Assembly: GCA_002256205.1 (NCBI GenBank)
Contig: NKIW01000004.1
Span: 435,238 to 499,237 of the forward strand
DNA length: 64,000 bases
Direction of reading: 5' to 3'
From: Rhizobiales bacterium PAR1
GTDB taxonomy: Bacteria; Pseudomonadota; Alphaproteobacteria; Rhizobiales; Beijerinckiaceae
Shown: positions 52,001-59,435 of the stretch, piece after piece
Numbering within the stretch: position 1 is the stretch's first letter
How the letters are laid out: each line of letters starts with the position of its first letter
Notes under the pieces: model-generated
Told to the model about the DNA's origin: nothing
What the model saw: the letters and a program-made list of their open reading frames with translations, nothing else
The model's database searches: none
Made by a program: the position numbers and the translations under genes

Positions 52001-54337
52001 GATCGACAGGCTCGCGCTGGTACCCCCGCCGTTGCTCTGGATTACCGGCGCTTCGTTGACGTCCTGAACCGTGATGGTGAGCGTCTGAGTATCGGTGACG
52101 GGAACGGAATCAAACAGGCCCGTGAAAGGGTTCAGAACAGAGATGAAATTCCCGTCCGTGACCTGGACGATGACTTCGAAGACATTGTCGTGGTTCGCAT
52201 CGAGCGGATTTTCGAAGTTCGGCGCGGTGACGAACGAGAGAACACCGGTCGCGGCATCAATGGTGAAGGCTGTAGCATCTGCACCGCCGATAATGCTGTA
52301 CGTCAGGGTGTCAACGACATCGGCATCAGTGGCCACGACGGTTGTCGCTACCGCACTGCCTTCGCCGATGAAGATATTGGCCGTGTCACCGCCGCCATCG
52401 GAGGTGATGACCGGCGCCTGATTGACGTCGATGACGTTGATCGTAAAGACCTGATCGAAATGCAGCCCGCCGCTATCGGTCGCCCGAACGATGATCGTGT
52501 AGGCTGGATCCGTCGCAAAGTTGAGCGAATTGCTGGCATGCAAGGTGATCGTGCCATCGACGGCATCAATATCAAAAATGCCGCCGGCATTGCCGCCCGG
52601 AGCGAAAGAATAGGTTACCGAGTCACCAGCATCCGGATCAATGCCACTAACACTGGCGACGAAACCACCCGCCACCTCATCTTCCCGAACCCCACCAGTG
52701 GTCCACATGACGATATCTGTCGGGGCTTCGTTGATATTGGTGACAGAGACCGCAAGGGTTTGCGTATCGACGCCACCGAGGCCGTCAGAAACCTGCACCT
52801 GAACGTCATAGACATTGGTACCGGCCGCACTGCCCGGCATCTCGAAATCCGGTGCCGAGATGAACCGCAGTTCGCCTGTCGTCGCATCTATGGTGAAGAG
52901 CGCCGCATCCGCACCACCGGCGATGGTGTAGGTCAGGGTCGCGCCAACATCCGGATCTACCGCCGAGACGGTGGTGACATGCGTCGAGTTTTCGACGAGC
53001 GAAAGGATGGCGCTGTCACCGGCACCATTCGAGAGAATCATCGGCGCGTCATTCGCGTCTGTGACCCTGATGACGACGGTGCTGTCGACAAAAAGACCGT
53101 GCTCGTCCGTTGTGCGGATGATGATGGTTTCTGTCGGGCTCGATTCAAAATTCAGCGGGCTCGCGCCGTGAACGGTAATTTGCCCTGTTGCCGCATCAAT
53201 CGCGAAGCGGCCATTGGCGTCACCGTTCGGGGCAAAAGAATAGGTGAGAACAGCCCCAGCATCAGAGTCCGCTCCCACCGCGCGCCCGACAACGGTCCCT
53301 GCGACCGCAGCTTCCGAGACGATCGTATTCGTCATCGTCAGCGAGGTAGGCGCTTCGTTGCGGTCGAGAACGGTCACACTCAGATGCTGGACATCTGCGC
53401 TATGCCCGTCCGAGGCCTGGACAATCACGTCGTAGGTGTTGGAGTGGGCCGAACTGCCAAGCGCCTCAAAGTCCGGACGCTCGATGAAATAGAGCTGGCC
53501 GGTCTGGCCGTTGATCGCGAACAGGTCGCTATCTGCTCCACCCGTGATCGAATAGGTGATCACGTCTACCGCATCCGCATCGGTCGCAGCCACACGGGTC
53601 ACCAGCTGGCTGTTTTCCAGAACGATGGCCGTCGCATTTGTCTGACCGCCACCGGAAACGATTTCGGGTGTGTGGTTCGCCGTTTCCGCGGCACCGTTCC
53701 CGCCTTTTGCTGTTCCTTCAGTCAGCGCGCCTTCGCCCTTGAGGCTGGAACTCTGCTGCTCGTCGAGGTTCACGCGGCGCGCATAGCGCCCGTTGCTTTC
53801 GGACAGCGCATCGCCTTCACCAAGCCCAACAGTGGACTGGGAGCGACCGGTTGGCACCGGCGTATTCGCGAAGTGCTGGGCGGCCGGCATCTGCACGGCT
53901 TGCGGCCCTTGCGGACTAGCCTCGTCGCCGGTCTTGTTGCTTTTAACAGAATCGGATGCTGCGAGCTGCGGAAGCTGATCGATCAGCCGGATATCGCCGG
54001 CATTCTGCAAAATCGATTGGGAATCAATCGTTTCACCGTGAAACTGCATGATCGGCGGCTCAGCCGACACGATCTGCAACATCAGGGTTGGCATGATGAT
54101 CTTCCCGCCATCCGGGAAGAGCAACACCGCGTCGACATCGAGGACCGAGACCACGCAATCCGCGAGGTTGAAGCCGAAATGAATGTGTTTGGCGCCGAGA
54201 ATATCGACGACCTTGACCTGCCCCGCTCCCGGACGCTCAATCGCGATCACGTCCTGCATACCGGAAAAGACAGCCGGAGTCGCGACAGGCAGCGGGGCCT
54301 GCGACGATCTTGGCTGTGGGGTCGTCGGTTCGGTCAT
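46094..54337 (-). CDS. Giant type I-secreted adhesin: 21 cadherin-type repeats plus RTX calcium repeats
   Basis: A 2747-residue Ala/Thr/Asp-rich protein with no signal peptide, as expected for a type I substrate. Residues about 20-110 form a distinct N-terminal domain (FGFNLADCVVSVLDVDAVLL and FPDGGKIIMPTL), followed by a disordered linker to about 235. Then come 21 cadherin-like domains, each with AxDxDAG, a SIxGGADAAxF stretch, YDVxVQVSDG and a VTNVNEAP calcium linker; most are 106 residues long. Residues about 2460-2540 carry GGxGxDxLxGG RTX nonapeptides (LDGNDLLNGGDGNDTINGG), and a shorter second RTX block and a C-terminal secretion region (ending TTEVARVSIT) follow. I chose MTEPTTPQ as start. 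It should mediate calcium-dependent attachment or biofilm cohesion. Confidence 0.93.
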   Translation of the reverse strand: MTEPTTPQPRSSQAPLPVATPAVFSGMQDVIAIERPGAGQVKVVDILGAKHIHFGFNLADCVVSVLDVDAVLLFPDGGKIIMPTLMLQIVSAEPPIMQFHGETIDSQSILQNAGDIRLIDQLPQLAASDSVKSNKTGDEASPQGPQAVQMPAAQHFANTPVPTGRSQSTVGLGEGDALSESNGRYARRVNLDEQQSSSLKGEGALTEGTAKGGNGAAETANHTPEIVSGGGQTNATAIVLENSQLVTRVAATDADAVDVITYSITGGADSDLFAINGQTGQLYFIERPDFEALGSSAHSNTYDVIVQASDGHSADVQHLSVTVLDRNEAPTSLTMTNTIVSEAAVAGTVVGRAVGADSDAGAVLTYSFAPNGDANGRFAIDAATGQITVHGASPLNFESSPTETIIIRTTDEHGLFVDSTVVIRVTDANDAPMILSNGAGDSAILSLVENSTHVTTVSAVDPDVGATLTYTIAGGADAALFTIDATTGELRFISAPDFEMPGSAAGTNVYDVQVQVSDGLGGVDTQTLAVSVTNINEAPTDIVMWTTGGVREDEVAGGFVASVSGIDPDAGDSVTYSFAPGGNAGGIFDIDAVDGTITLHASNSLNFATDPAYTIIVRATDSGGLHFDQVFTINVIDVNQAPVITSDGGGDTANIFIGEGSAVATTVVATDADVVDTLTYSIIGGADATAFTIDAATGVLSFVTAPNFENPLDANHDNVFEVIVQVTDGNFISVLNPFTGLFDSVPVTDTQTLTITVQDVNEAPVIQSNGGGTSASLSIAENTTALTTVSATDPDAGATLTYTIAGGADAARFTINAATGVLTFVTAPNFEAPTDADGNNIYQVVVAANDGLGGVDTQTLSITVTNTNEAPIISSNGGGATAAITLSEGVATATTVMAVDPDAGATVTYSIVGGADAANFTINATTGALIFNSTPDFEMPTDVGGNHVYDVIVQASDGTLIDTQTLAITIVNVNEAPVISSNGGGATATLSISENTTAVTTVTAFDFDSAPLTYSIAGGVDAARFSINALTGVLTFVSAPNFEGPVDSGGNNVYDVIVQVSDGSMIDTQAIAVTVTNVNEAPVITSNGGGASASISVMEGTTAVTTMTATDPDASSFTIYSIIGGADAARFTINGLTGALTFIGAPDFETPTDTDGNNIYDVIVQAEDFLGGLDTQTLAVTVTNVNEAPTIVSNGGISTVSLTMAENGTAVTTVAAVDPDASAIITYSIVGGADAARFAINASTGVLTFVSAPNFEAPLDVGANNLYDVVVQASDGLGGVDTQTIAVTITNANEAPVITSNGGGATASISAAENGTAVTTVTAVDPDAGATLNYTIVGGADAGRFTINASTGVLTFVAAPNFEAPVDVGGNNVYDVQVQVSDGLGGTTTQTIAVTVTNDNEAPVITSNGGGATAALTVNENIAAVTTVTASDVDAATTLTYSIIGGVDAARFAINATTGVLTFVSAPNFESPSDVGAGNVYDVQVQVSDGLGGVATQTIAVTVANVNETPVITSNGGGTTASVSAAENGTAVTTVTATDPDAGATLTYTIVGGVDAARFTINASTGVLTFIAAPNFETPSDVGANNVYDVQVQVSDGLGGTTTQTIAVTVTNDNEAPTITSNGGGATASLSINENTTAITTVTSTDPDAGATKTYSIAGGADAAFFAINASTGVLTITSRNFESKLDAGANNVYDVIVQVSDGLGGTAQQAIAVTILNVNEAPSISSTAAYSVAENSTAVGTVTATDPDAGAVKIYSISGGADAAAFTINSSTGVLSFITAPNFEVPTDVGANNIYNVTVQVSDGLGLTGTKALTITVTNVNETPVITSNGGGASASVTMAENGAAITTVVGADVDAGTTFTYSISGGADAALFSINASTGALTFVSAPNFEAPTDVGANNVYDVIVRVSDGALTATQAIAVTVTNVNDAPVITSNSGGATAAFSVVENQPMTTTVTATDQDAGATLTYSIIGGADAALFTINASSGQLTFISNPNFESPTDVGANNVYDVTVQVSDGTLTDTQAIAITVTDLNEAPVITSNGAGSTASVSISENGTAVTTVTATDIDAGATQTYSIIGGADAALFTINAATGALSFISAPDFETPGDVGGNNVYDVTVQVSDGTLTDAQAIAVTVTNANEAPVITSDGAGSTASVSISENGTAVATVTVTDIDAGATQTYSIIGGADAALFTINAATGVLTFISAPNFEAPGDVGGNNVYDVTVQVSDGTLTDTQAIAITVTNVNEAPVITSNGAGSTASVSISENTTSVTTVTVTDVDAGATQTYSIIGGADAALFTINASTGVLTFISAPNFETPGDVGGNNVYDVTVQVSDGTLTDTQAIAVTVTNVNEAPVITSDGAGSTASVSISENSTAVTTATATDVDAGALHTYSIIGGADAALFTINAATGILTFLSAPDYESPTDAGGNNVYDVQVQVSDGTLTDTQDLAITVTDVAPTINGDNTANALVGTAENDTINGLDGNDLLNGGDGNDTINGGNGLDTLNGGNGDDVLNGGAGFDNLYGGAGADVLDGGSNIDYADYSGETADLTINLSTGTGSGGEAAGDTYISIEGVVGSSGNDTIIGTTNYEEFIGGDGNDTFITNGSGDIVLGDAGNDTMIVDASSLVLDHPILDGGSGSDTLSLTGTGTITAADLTACLSTVETIDFTSAGVVANLADFHGSDAASILGVTGSATPLTLDLDGNDTFTVAAGEFYTAASILPGVVNYTFFTDVSLTTEVARVSIT
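46966..48234. repeat. Homogenised 318-bp tandem repeats within the adhesin gene
   Basis: Four consecutive cadherin modules nearest the RTX end are close to identical in DNA. Equivalent bases recur at 47280, 47598, 47916 and 48234, an exact 318-bp (106-codon) period, and the same period continues at 48552 and 48870 with more differences. Modules toward the N-terminus are clearly more diverged. This points to recent duplication or gene conversion at the C-terminal side of the array. Confidence 0.9.
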
Positions 54338-54559
54338 CAGTCCTTGATCCCGCGGGCGACTTGCCTGAATTTGACGCAGGCCGGGAAGGCGCGCAGCAAA
54401 CGGCAGGTGCAACCCTAGGGATACGGGCTTAAGCTTTGGCTAAGAGGACACGAAGTATTCGCCCGGCTTGTCGCTCTGATCCCTATTTGCTCGAACAGGG
54501 TAAAAGCGAGCCTACTTGCGCGCATCAAGATGCAGTATCGGCCGTAACGGCGCGACCGC

Positions 54560-56239
54560 TTATTTCTTCGCGGCTTTGTCGATCTTAACAGTGGAGGCAG
54601 GCTCGGCCTGCGCAAGAGTCCGCGTAAGGTCACCCGTCGCCCGCAGAATATCATAGACAGCGCGCACCGCATCGAACTGACTTTCGATCTGGGCCCGGCG
54701 AGAAGTGTAGTAGGCCATCTGACCGTCGAGTAATTCGAAAATCGTCCGCTTTCCGGCCTTGAACTGCTCGAGGTAGAGTTCCCGGACCGAACGGGCGGAA
54801 TTTACACCGTCCGCGATCAAGCGCATTTTCCGGTTGGCAGATTCAATCGCGCGGTATGCTTGACGGATATCAGCCTCGAACTGTTCACGCTCATTGAGCA
54901 ACGAGAGTTCATTGCCCTTGATACGCGCTTCGATCTGGCGCTCGGTCGCCTCGGCAAGGCCACCGTCAAAGATCCGGAACCGCATCGCCAGCAGGGCGCG
55001 GCCTTCAATTTCGGTGCGGCCAACCCTCGGATTGCGATAGTTCTTCGACTCTGTATCGATTTCGATGCCAAAGCGGGGCAACTGATTGGCGCGTTGCGAT
55101 TCCAGTTCTTTCTCTGCAGACTTGCGCGTAGCTTCCATCGAGGCCAGACGCGGGTTTTTCGCCAGAACCTTTTCAATCGCCATATCCGGTGTGAAAGGAA
55201 TTCTGGTGCGATAGTTCGGCACATCTCCGAGCTTGGTGGGCCGGTTCCGCGTCAGGCGCTCGAACTGGTCCTCCGCAGCCATCAACTGAAGCGAGATGTC
55301 CGCACGGATGGCACCGACATCGACAAGGCGCGACTTGACACGGCTGACATCAGCCGTGGTGCCCTGCCCTTCCTTCTCCTGCGCCATCACAATCCCGAGC
55401 AGGTTCTGGTGCGAAGCAAGGGTATCGTCGACGAGGCGGAGAAGCGCCCGCTGTTCATGAATCCGGATAAAGAGCAGCGCGATTTTCGCGGCGATCTCGT
55501 CGATCTTCTCCTGAAGCTTATGGCGCTCCGCATCACGCAGATAGGAGGCGCGATCGATATCTGCATGGGTCGCCCCGAAGTCATAGGCGAGTTGACGCAG
55601 GATCAGACCACCATCGAAGCGCTTGTCGATATTGCTGGTGGCCGTCGCATAGGGAACGGCCTTGCCCTGATAGCTGCCGGAAAAATTCTGGCCGCCAGCA
55701 AGGCGGAGGTCCGCACTCGGATAGAGCCCAGCCTTGGAAATATCAATCGCGGCCTTTGCCTCTCGCACGCGCTCTTCGCTGACCCTGATTTCCGGATAGG
55801 TCATGACGCCGTAAGCCACCGCATCGGCGAGCTTCAAGGTTCCATTGTGAACCACAGGCGCGCTGCGCGGCACGGTTGTCGATGAACGGTCTTCAACCTT
55901 CGCGCCGCGCGCAGGCGCCTCCGGCACAGGTGTCCTCAGAGCAGCCTTGTCCGGTTGGGGGCCAACCGAATTGTCAAAGACAGCCTGAATCTCATCTGGC
56001 GGAGGCGGCGTCGGTGCAGGATTTTCGCATGCCACCGTTGCATCCGGTTTGCCGGGCGTCTCTGAGGCCGGGCAGGCGGACGTGAGCCCTTCGAAGGGCG
56101 TCTTCGTGTGCATGCAGCCCGCCAGAAGCGTCGAAAACAGGCCCAGAAAGACGGCTGACATCCATCCGCTCGTGAGCGGACCTTTCGTGTCAGCTAGCGT
56201 TTCCGGCGTTCTGCGCATCATGGCTCCGAACGGACTCAT
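54560..56239 (-). CDS. TolC-family outer-membrane lipoprotein of the type I system
   Basis: A 559-residue outer-membrane channel protein. A lipoprotein signal (AVFLGLFSTLLAGC, lipid-modified Cys about 42) is followed by a roughly 90-residue Pro-rich linker. The two OEP repeats span about 130-540 with long helices (IRVSEERVREAKAAIDISKA, LTRNRPTKLGDVPNYRTRI, VNSARSVRELYLEQFKAG), as in RTX-system TolC homologues. The last residues are Lys-rich. The start has GAGCGGG upstream; later Met codons (7, 8, 27) are alternatives. It precedes the adhesin on the same strand with a 222-bp gap holding no clear terminator, so the two may be cotranscribed. Confidence 0.9.
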   Translation of the reverse strand: MSPFGAMMRRTPETLADTKGPLTSGWMSAVFLGLFSTLLAGCMHTKTPFEGLTSACPASETPGKPDATVACENPAPTPPPPDEIQAVFDNSVGPQPDKAALRTPVPEAPARGAKVEDRSSTTVPRSAPVVHNGTLKLADAVAYGVMTYPEIRVSEERVREAKAAIDISKAGLYPSADLRLAGGQNFSGSYQGKAVPYATATSNIDKRFDGGLILRQLAYDFGATHADIDRASYLRDAERHKLQEKIDEIAAKIALLFIRIHEQRALLRLVDDTLASHQNLLGIVMAQEKEGQGTTADVSRVKSRLVDVGAIRADISLQLMAAEDQFERLTRNRPTKLGDVPNYRTRIPFTPDMAIEKVLAKNPRLASMEATRKSAEKELESQRANQLPRFGIEIDTESKNYRNPRVGRTEIEGRALLAMRFRIFDGGLAEATERQIEARIKGNELSLLNEREQFEADIRQAYRAIESANRKMRLIADGVNSARSVRELYLEQFKAGKRTIFELLDGQMAYYTSRRAQIESQFDAVRAVYDILRATGDLTRTLAQAEPASTVKIDKAAKK

Positions 56240-56374
56240 TCTTGAACCCGCTCGGCGATAAGATACGATTAACCTTAATGAAGCGTAACTTTACCATTTC
56301 CGTGACACAGAAATGAACGCGAGTCAGCGCGATGGCAAATGCCTCCTGCAGCGCCCATACCGACTGTGGAAGCG

Positions 56375-57904
56375 TCACTCGATGCGTGTCGGCCCGGTTC
56401 CCGGCTGGACATGCACCAGCATCGGATAACCCCGCACGGGAACCTCGATCCTAGTGCCCTTCAAAGGCCCGACGACCGCGCCGGTCAGCACATCCGTGAC
56501 GCGATAGAGACTCTCTTTTGCAAGCCGGATCGTCCATTTCTCCGGTTTCGGCACGGTATCGCGCCCGGTCTTGAGATCCCACCAACTCAGCGTGTTGTTG
56601 GCGACAATCACGTAACTGCCATCCGACTTCGAGAAAGCCATCGTGGCGCCCCAGGTCTCCGGCTGTTTTCCTGTCACTTCAAACGACGGAAGGGCGGCAG
56701 GGTTACTCGGCTTGTCGTCCGCCAGCACCGAGGTGAAGCGGTTCACATAGTCCGCACCGGGCTTTGCGCTCCAGTCACCGCGATAAAGCCCCCAGCGCTC
56801 GGCATCCGGGTCTTTCAGGTTCGTTGAATCATCGGCAATCGCGTATTGGAACAGCCGTTCGGCGCCGAAATAGACGGCCCAGAAATAGTTGTTCACGATC
56901 ACAAGGCCCTGCGCCTGTTCGGTGATCGGGAAATGACCCGGCTCGGAGGACTTACGGGTGTTTGCACCGCTTTCGGTGATGATGACGCCACGACCCGGCA
57001 TGGCATAGCGGCCCCAGTTTGTAATCGAAATCTGATAGGCCGCGAAATTGGGCGGCATCCCGTTTTCAATCGGCCCCATCGGATCGGCAAGATTCACGCC
57101 GCCGCGTGACGAATAGGCGTGGATATTCATCTTGTCGTAGAATTTGGAATAATCCCCGAGCAGCGCATCGGCATAGGTCGCTTCGACACCATCTGCGCGG
57201 TTCGGCCCCTGAACGGCGCTCGTCGGCGGCAGCAGCGGCACCTTGGCGAAAACGGGGTCGGATTGCTTGAGGGCCTTCAGCGCCGCGCCCCAATCCTGCC
57301 AGACCCGGTTGTAGGCGGAGACATTCTGCTCATAGCGTTCGCCCCTTGGGCTGAAGGTCGGCTCATTGTTTGGCTCATTCGGTGCCTCAATCGCCGAGAG
57401 CACGCCCATTTTCGCCAGCTTCTTGAGCGAGACCACCGGGTCTTTCGCACTGCCGTCCGCCCAGTGGGGCGGGCCATTGGCGGCGATCAGGAAATTGATT
57501 TTCAGGTCTGGAATGGCCTCGCGGATGGTCAGAACATTCTGATAGGCCGTGGGCGCATCAAGATAGCGCGAGGCCGCATTCGCCGCGCGGTCATCATCGA
57601 GCCCTTTGACCCTGAGATGATGGATGCCGAGATATTGCAGGGCGCGGATCAGCTCAACTTCACCATTGCGGTTCGGGAGATCATAGGGATCCGTACCGCC
57701 GCGCTGATAGCCGAGATGGACGCAGGTCCCCATGCGATCGATCATCTCATAAGCACTCAGGCGCTCCACGGTCCGATGCGGCAAGGGCGAGGTCGCGCGC
57801 GGCGTTCCGGAGGCTTGCGCGAGCGCCTGCGACCCTGGCAGACCCAGCAGAAGTGCAGTTCCCTGTACCGTTCGCGCGCAGAGCTCCCGCTTAGTCAGAG
57901 TCAT
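56375..57904 (-). CDS. Secreted TIM-barrel glycoside hydrolase-like protein
   Basis: A 509-residue protein with an export segment (TALLLGLPGSQALAQ, about 17-31). Next is a clan GH-A-type barrel: IHHLRVKGLDDDRA, the probable acid/base Glu in SAIEAPNEPNNEP (NEP motif), INIHAYSSRGG, and the probable nucleophile Glu in GVIITESGANTR. A C-terminal beta domain follows (about 410-509). The exact family and substrate are not recognisable to me. I chose the ATG with AGGAAAGG seven bases upstream. It overlaps no other start and lies directly after the Wzy-like polymerase gene, so it probably trims or releases the same polysaccharide. Confidence 0.75.
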   Translation of the reverse strand: MTLTKRELCARTVQGTALLLGLPGSQALAQASGTPRATSPLPHRTVERLSAYEMIDRMGTCVHLGYQRGGTDPYDLPNRNGEVELIRALQYLGIHHLRVKGLDDDRAANAASRYLDAPTAYQNVLTIREAIPDLKINFLIAANGPPHWADGSAKDPVVSLKKLAKMGVLSAIEAPNEPNNEPTFSPRGERYEQNVSAYNRVWQDWGAALKALKQSDPVFAKVPLLPPTSAVQGPNRADGVEATYADALLGDYSKFYDKMNIHAYSSRGGVNLADPMGPIENGMPPNFAAYQISITNWGRYAMPGRGVIITESGANTRKSSEPGHFPITEQAQGLVIVNNYFWAVYFGAERLFQYAIADDSTNLKDPDAERWGLYRGDWSAKPGADYVNRFTSVLADDKPSNPAALPSFEVTGKQPETWGATMAFSKSDGSYVIVANNTLSWWDLKTGRDTVPKPEKWTIRLAKESLYRVTDVLTGAVVGPLKGTRIEVPVRGYPMLVHVQPGTGPTRIE

Positions 57905-57920
57905 CACGCAGCCTTTCCTG

Positions 57921-59339
57921 TCAGGCATTCGGAGAAGCGACAGGGCCGGCGCGGCGCATGCCCGTCACTGACGCTTTTGGCGATTTCGATGCCTGAATCA
58001 GCACAACGAAGGTCCAGAACAGGAATCCCGACTCGCCCGCGATGATGTTGGCGAGCGGAAAGTGCACCATCGCGCCCAAAGCCAGTGCACCGGCGATGAT
58101 CGCGGTGCGGCGCTCCGAACCGAAGGCAGAATAAATCGCATTCCAGCAGGCCAGAAACAATGCGCCGATGCACACAAGACCGATCACCAGCCCCATACTC
58201 AGCCAGCAGGCAACAAAGACGCCATCGACCGGCATGGCCCCCGCCGTGCCGACGTCGACATTCGAGAATCCGGTGCCGATCAGGTTGCTCGTCGGCATGT
58301 TCCAGAGGGTCACGAATTCCTCGAGGCGCTCGCGGGCCGAACCATCGTTCGAGCCCTCGGTGAGTGACGCGAAACGATCGGTGATGACATCCGAGAAGGG
58401 TGTCAAAAGTGCCAGCAGGATCATGCCGATGCTGGCACCAATGGCGCTGACCGCGCGAAAGCGCGTCACGGAGAAGAGCAGGCAAAAGCCGATCACCGCC
58501 GCTGACGAGAGCCAGGCAGTGCGATACATCGAGAGCATGAACGCAATCGCTGCGGGCGCGGTCAGCACCAGCGCAGTCGGGCCGGTGCGCAGGAAGAGTA
58601 CCAGCATCAGCCCGACTTCAGCATAGGTCGCAAAAGTACCCGGCGAGTTCATGACACTGAAGGTGCGCACCCCATACGGCACCGGCTGGCCGGCTGAAAG
58701 AATGGTCGCGGATTGCATCCAGAAGCGATCCCACTCCGGCGGATCGACATATTGGTAGATGCCGTAGATGCCCATCACCGGCAGGATCACGAGGAAGGCC
58801 GAGGCTGCGGCTTCGAGCAGCGATTCCATCGGCTCCTTCTTGAGGAGCAGAGCACCGGCGTAAATCAGCGGGGCGAATCCCTTGAGAAGCCCCGAGGCCG
58901 TGTTCAGCAAATCCCACTGAAAGAGCGAGAGCATGCCGGCATAGAGCGTGCAAGCACCGACGATGGTGATGGGCACGATTTGTTTGTTGGCAAAGGGTCT
59001 CCCGGAAATGAAGGCCTTCCAGAGATCCAGCGCGGGAGCCAATAAGACCATCAACGGTCCGACCAGCATGATGCCGGTGGTATCGTAGCCGGCAAAGAGA
59101 TCCACAATCCGGCGCACGAAAGGGGCGAAACAGAACAGAGTCAGCGCGGTCTGGAGATGAATCGCCGCGCTCTGTCGCCAAGCGTACCAGCCGAGCACCA
59201 CACAGCCCCCGATAAAGGCGAAGCGCGCGAGCGCGCCGGAGACCACGCCAAACGGGATCATGGCCGCGAGCAGGACGATCGCGACGAGCCAGCCCGGATA
59301 GACGGTAGCTGCTTTCGGTTCGGTCCCGGAATGGGCCAT
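57921..59339 (-). CDS. Wzy/O-antigen ligase-like membrane protein
   Basis: A 472-residue integral membrane protein with about 12 helices (first at about 15-45, WLVAIVLLAAMIPFGVVSG). Features typical of Wzy/WaaL/RfaL proteins are the conserved MLSMYRTAWLSSAAVIGFCL helix (the R.aWl motif). A long extracytoplasmic loop ends in MPTSNLIGTGFSNVDVG and MPVDGVFVACWLSMGLVIG. It likely polymerises or transfers a lipid-linked surface glycan. The start has GGGGAAGG upstream; an in-frame extension of 21 codons is unlikely. The glycoside hydrolase gene begins 16 bp after it, forming a two-gene polysaccharide unit beside the adhesin locus. Confidence 0.8.
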   Translation of the reverse strand: MAHSGTEPKAATVYPGWLVAIVLLAAMIPFGVVSGALARFAFIGGCVVLGWYAWRQSAAIHLQTALTLFCFAPFVRRIVDLFAGYDTTGIMLVGPLMVLLAPALDLWKAFISGRPFANKQIVPITIVGACTLYAGMLSLFQWDLLNTASGLLKGFAPLIYAGALLLKKEPMESLLEAAASAFLVILPVMGIYGIYQYVDPPEWDRFWMQSATILSAGQPVPYGVRTFSVMNSPGTFATYAEVGLMLVLFLRTGPTALVLTAPAAIAFMLSMYRTAWLSSAAVIGFCLLFSVTRFRAVSAIGASIGMILLALLTPFSDVITDRFASLTEGSNDGSARERLEEFVTLWNMPTSNLIGTGFSNVDVGTAGAMPVDGVFVACWLSMGLVIGLVCIGALFLACWNAIYSAFGSERRTAIIAGALALGAMVHFPLANIIAGESGFLFWTFVVLIQASKSPKASVTGMRRAGPVASPNA

Positions 59340-59435
59340 GATCAGGCCTTCCCCCTTTTTAAGCGGGTTGCACGGAGGCTCCGGCCCAGCGACCGAAATC
59401 ATAACCAGATGTAAATAAAGACGGTTAATGCGGCC

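Noticed and set aside
46094..54337. LapA/LapG-style proteolytic release of the adhesin
   Set aside because: No LapD or LapG homologue lies in the window and no convincing dialanine cleavage site is seen in the N-terminal region.
50489..54418. A 1309-codon open frame on the plus strand, antisense to the adhesin gene
   Set aside because: It mirrors the repeat period of the adhesin, is made of Asp/Arg/Gly-rich shadow sequence with no domain, and exists because the repeated, GC-biased codons lack stops in that frame.
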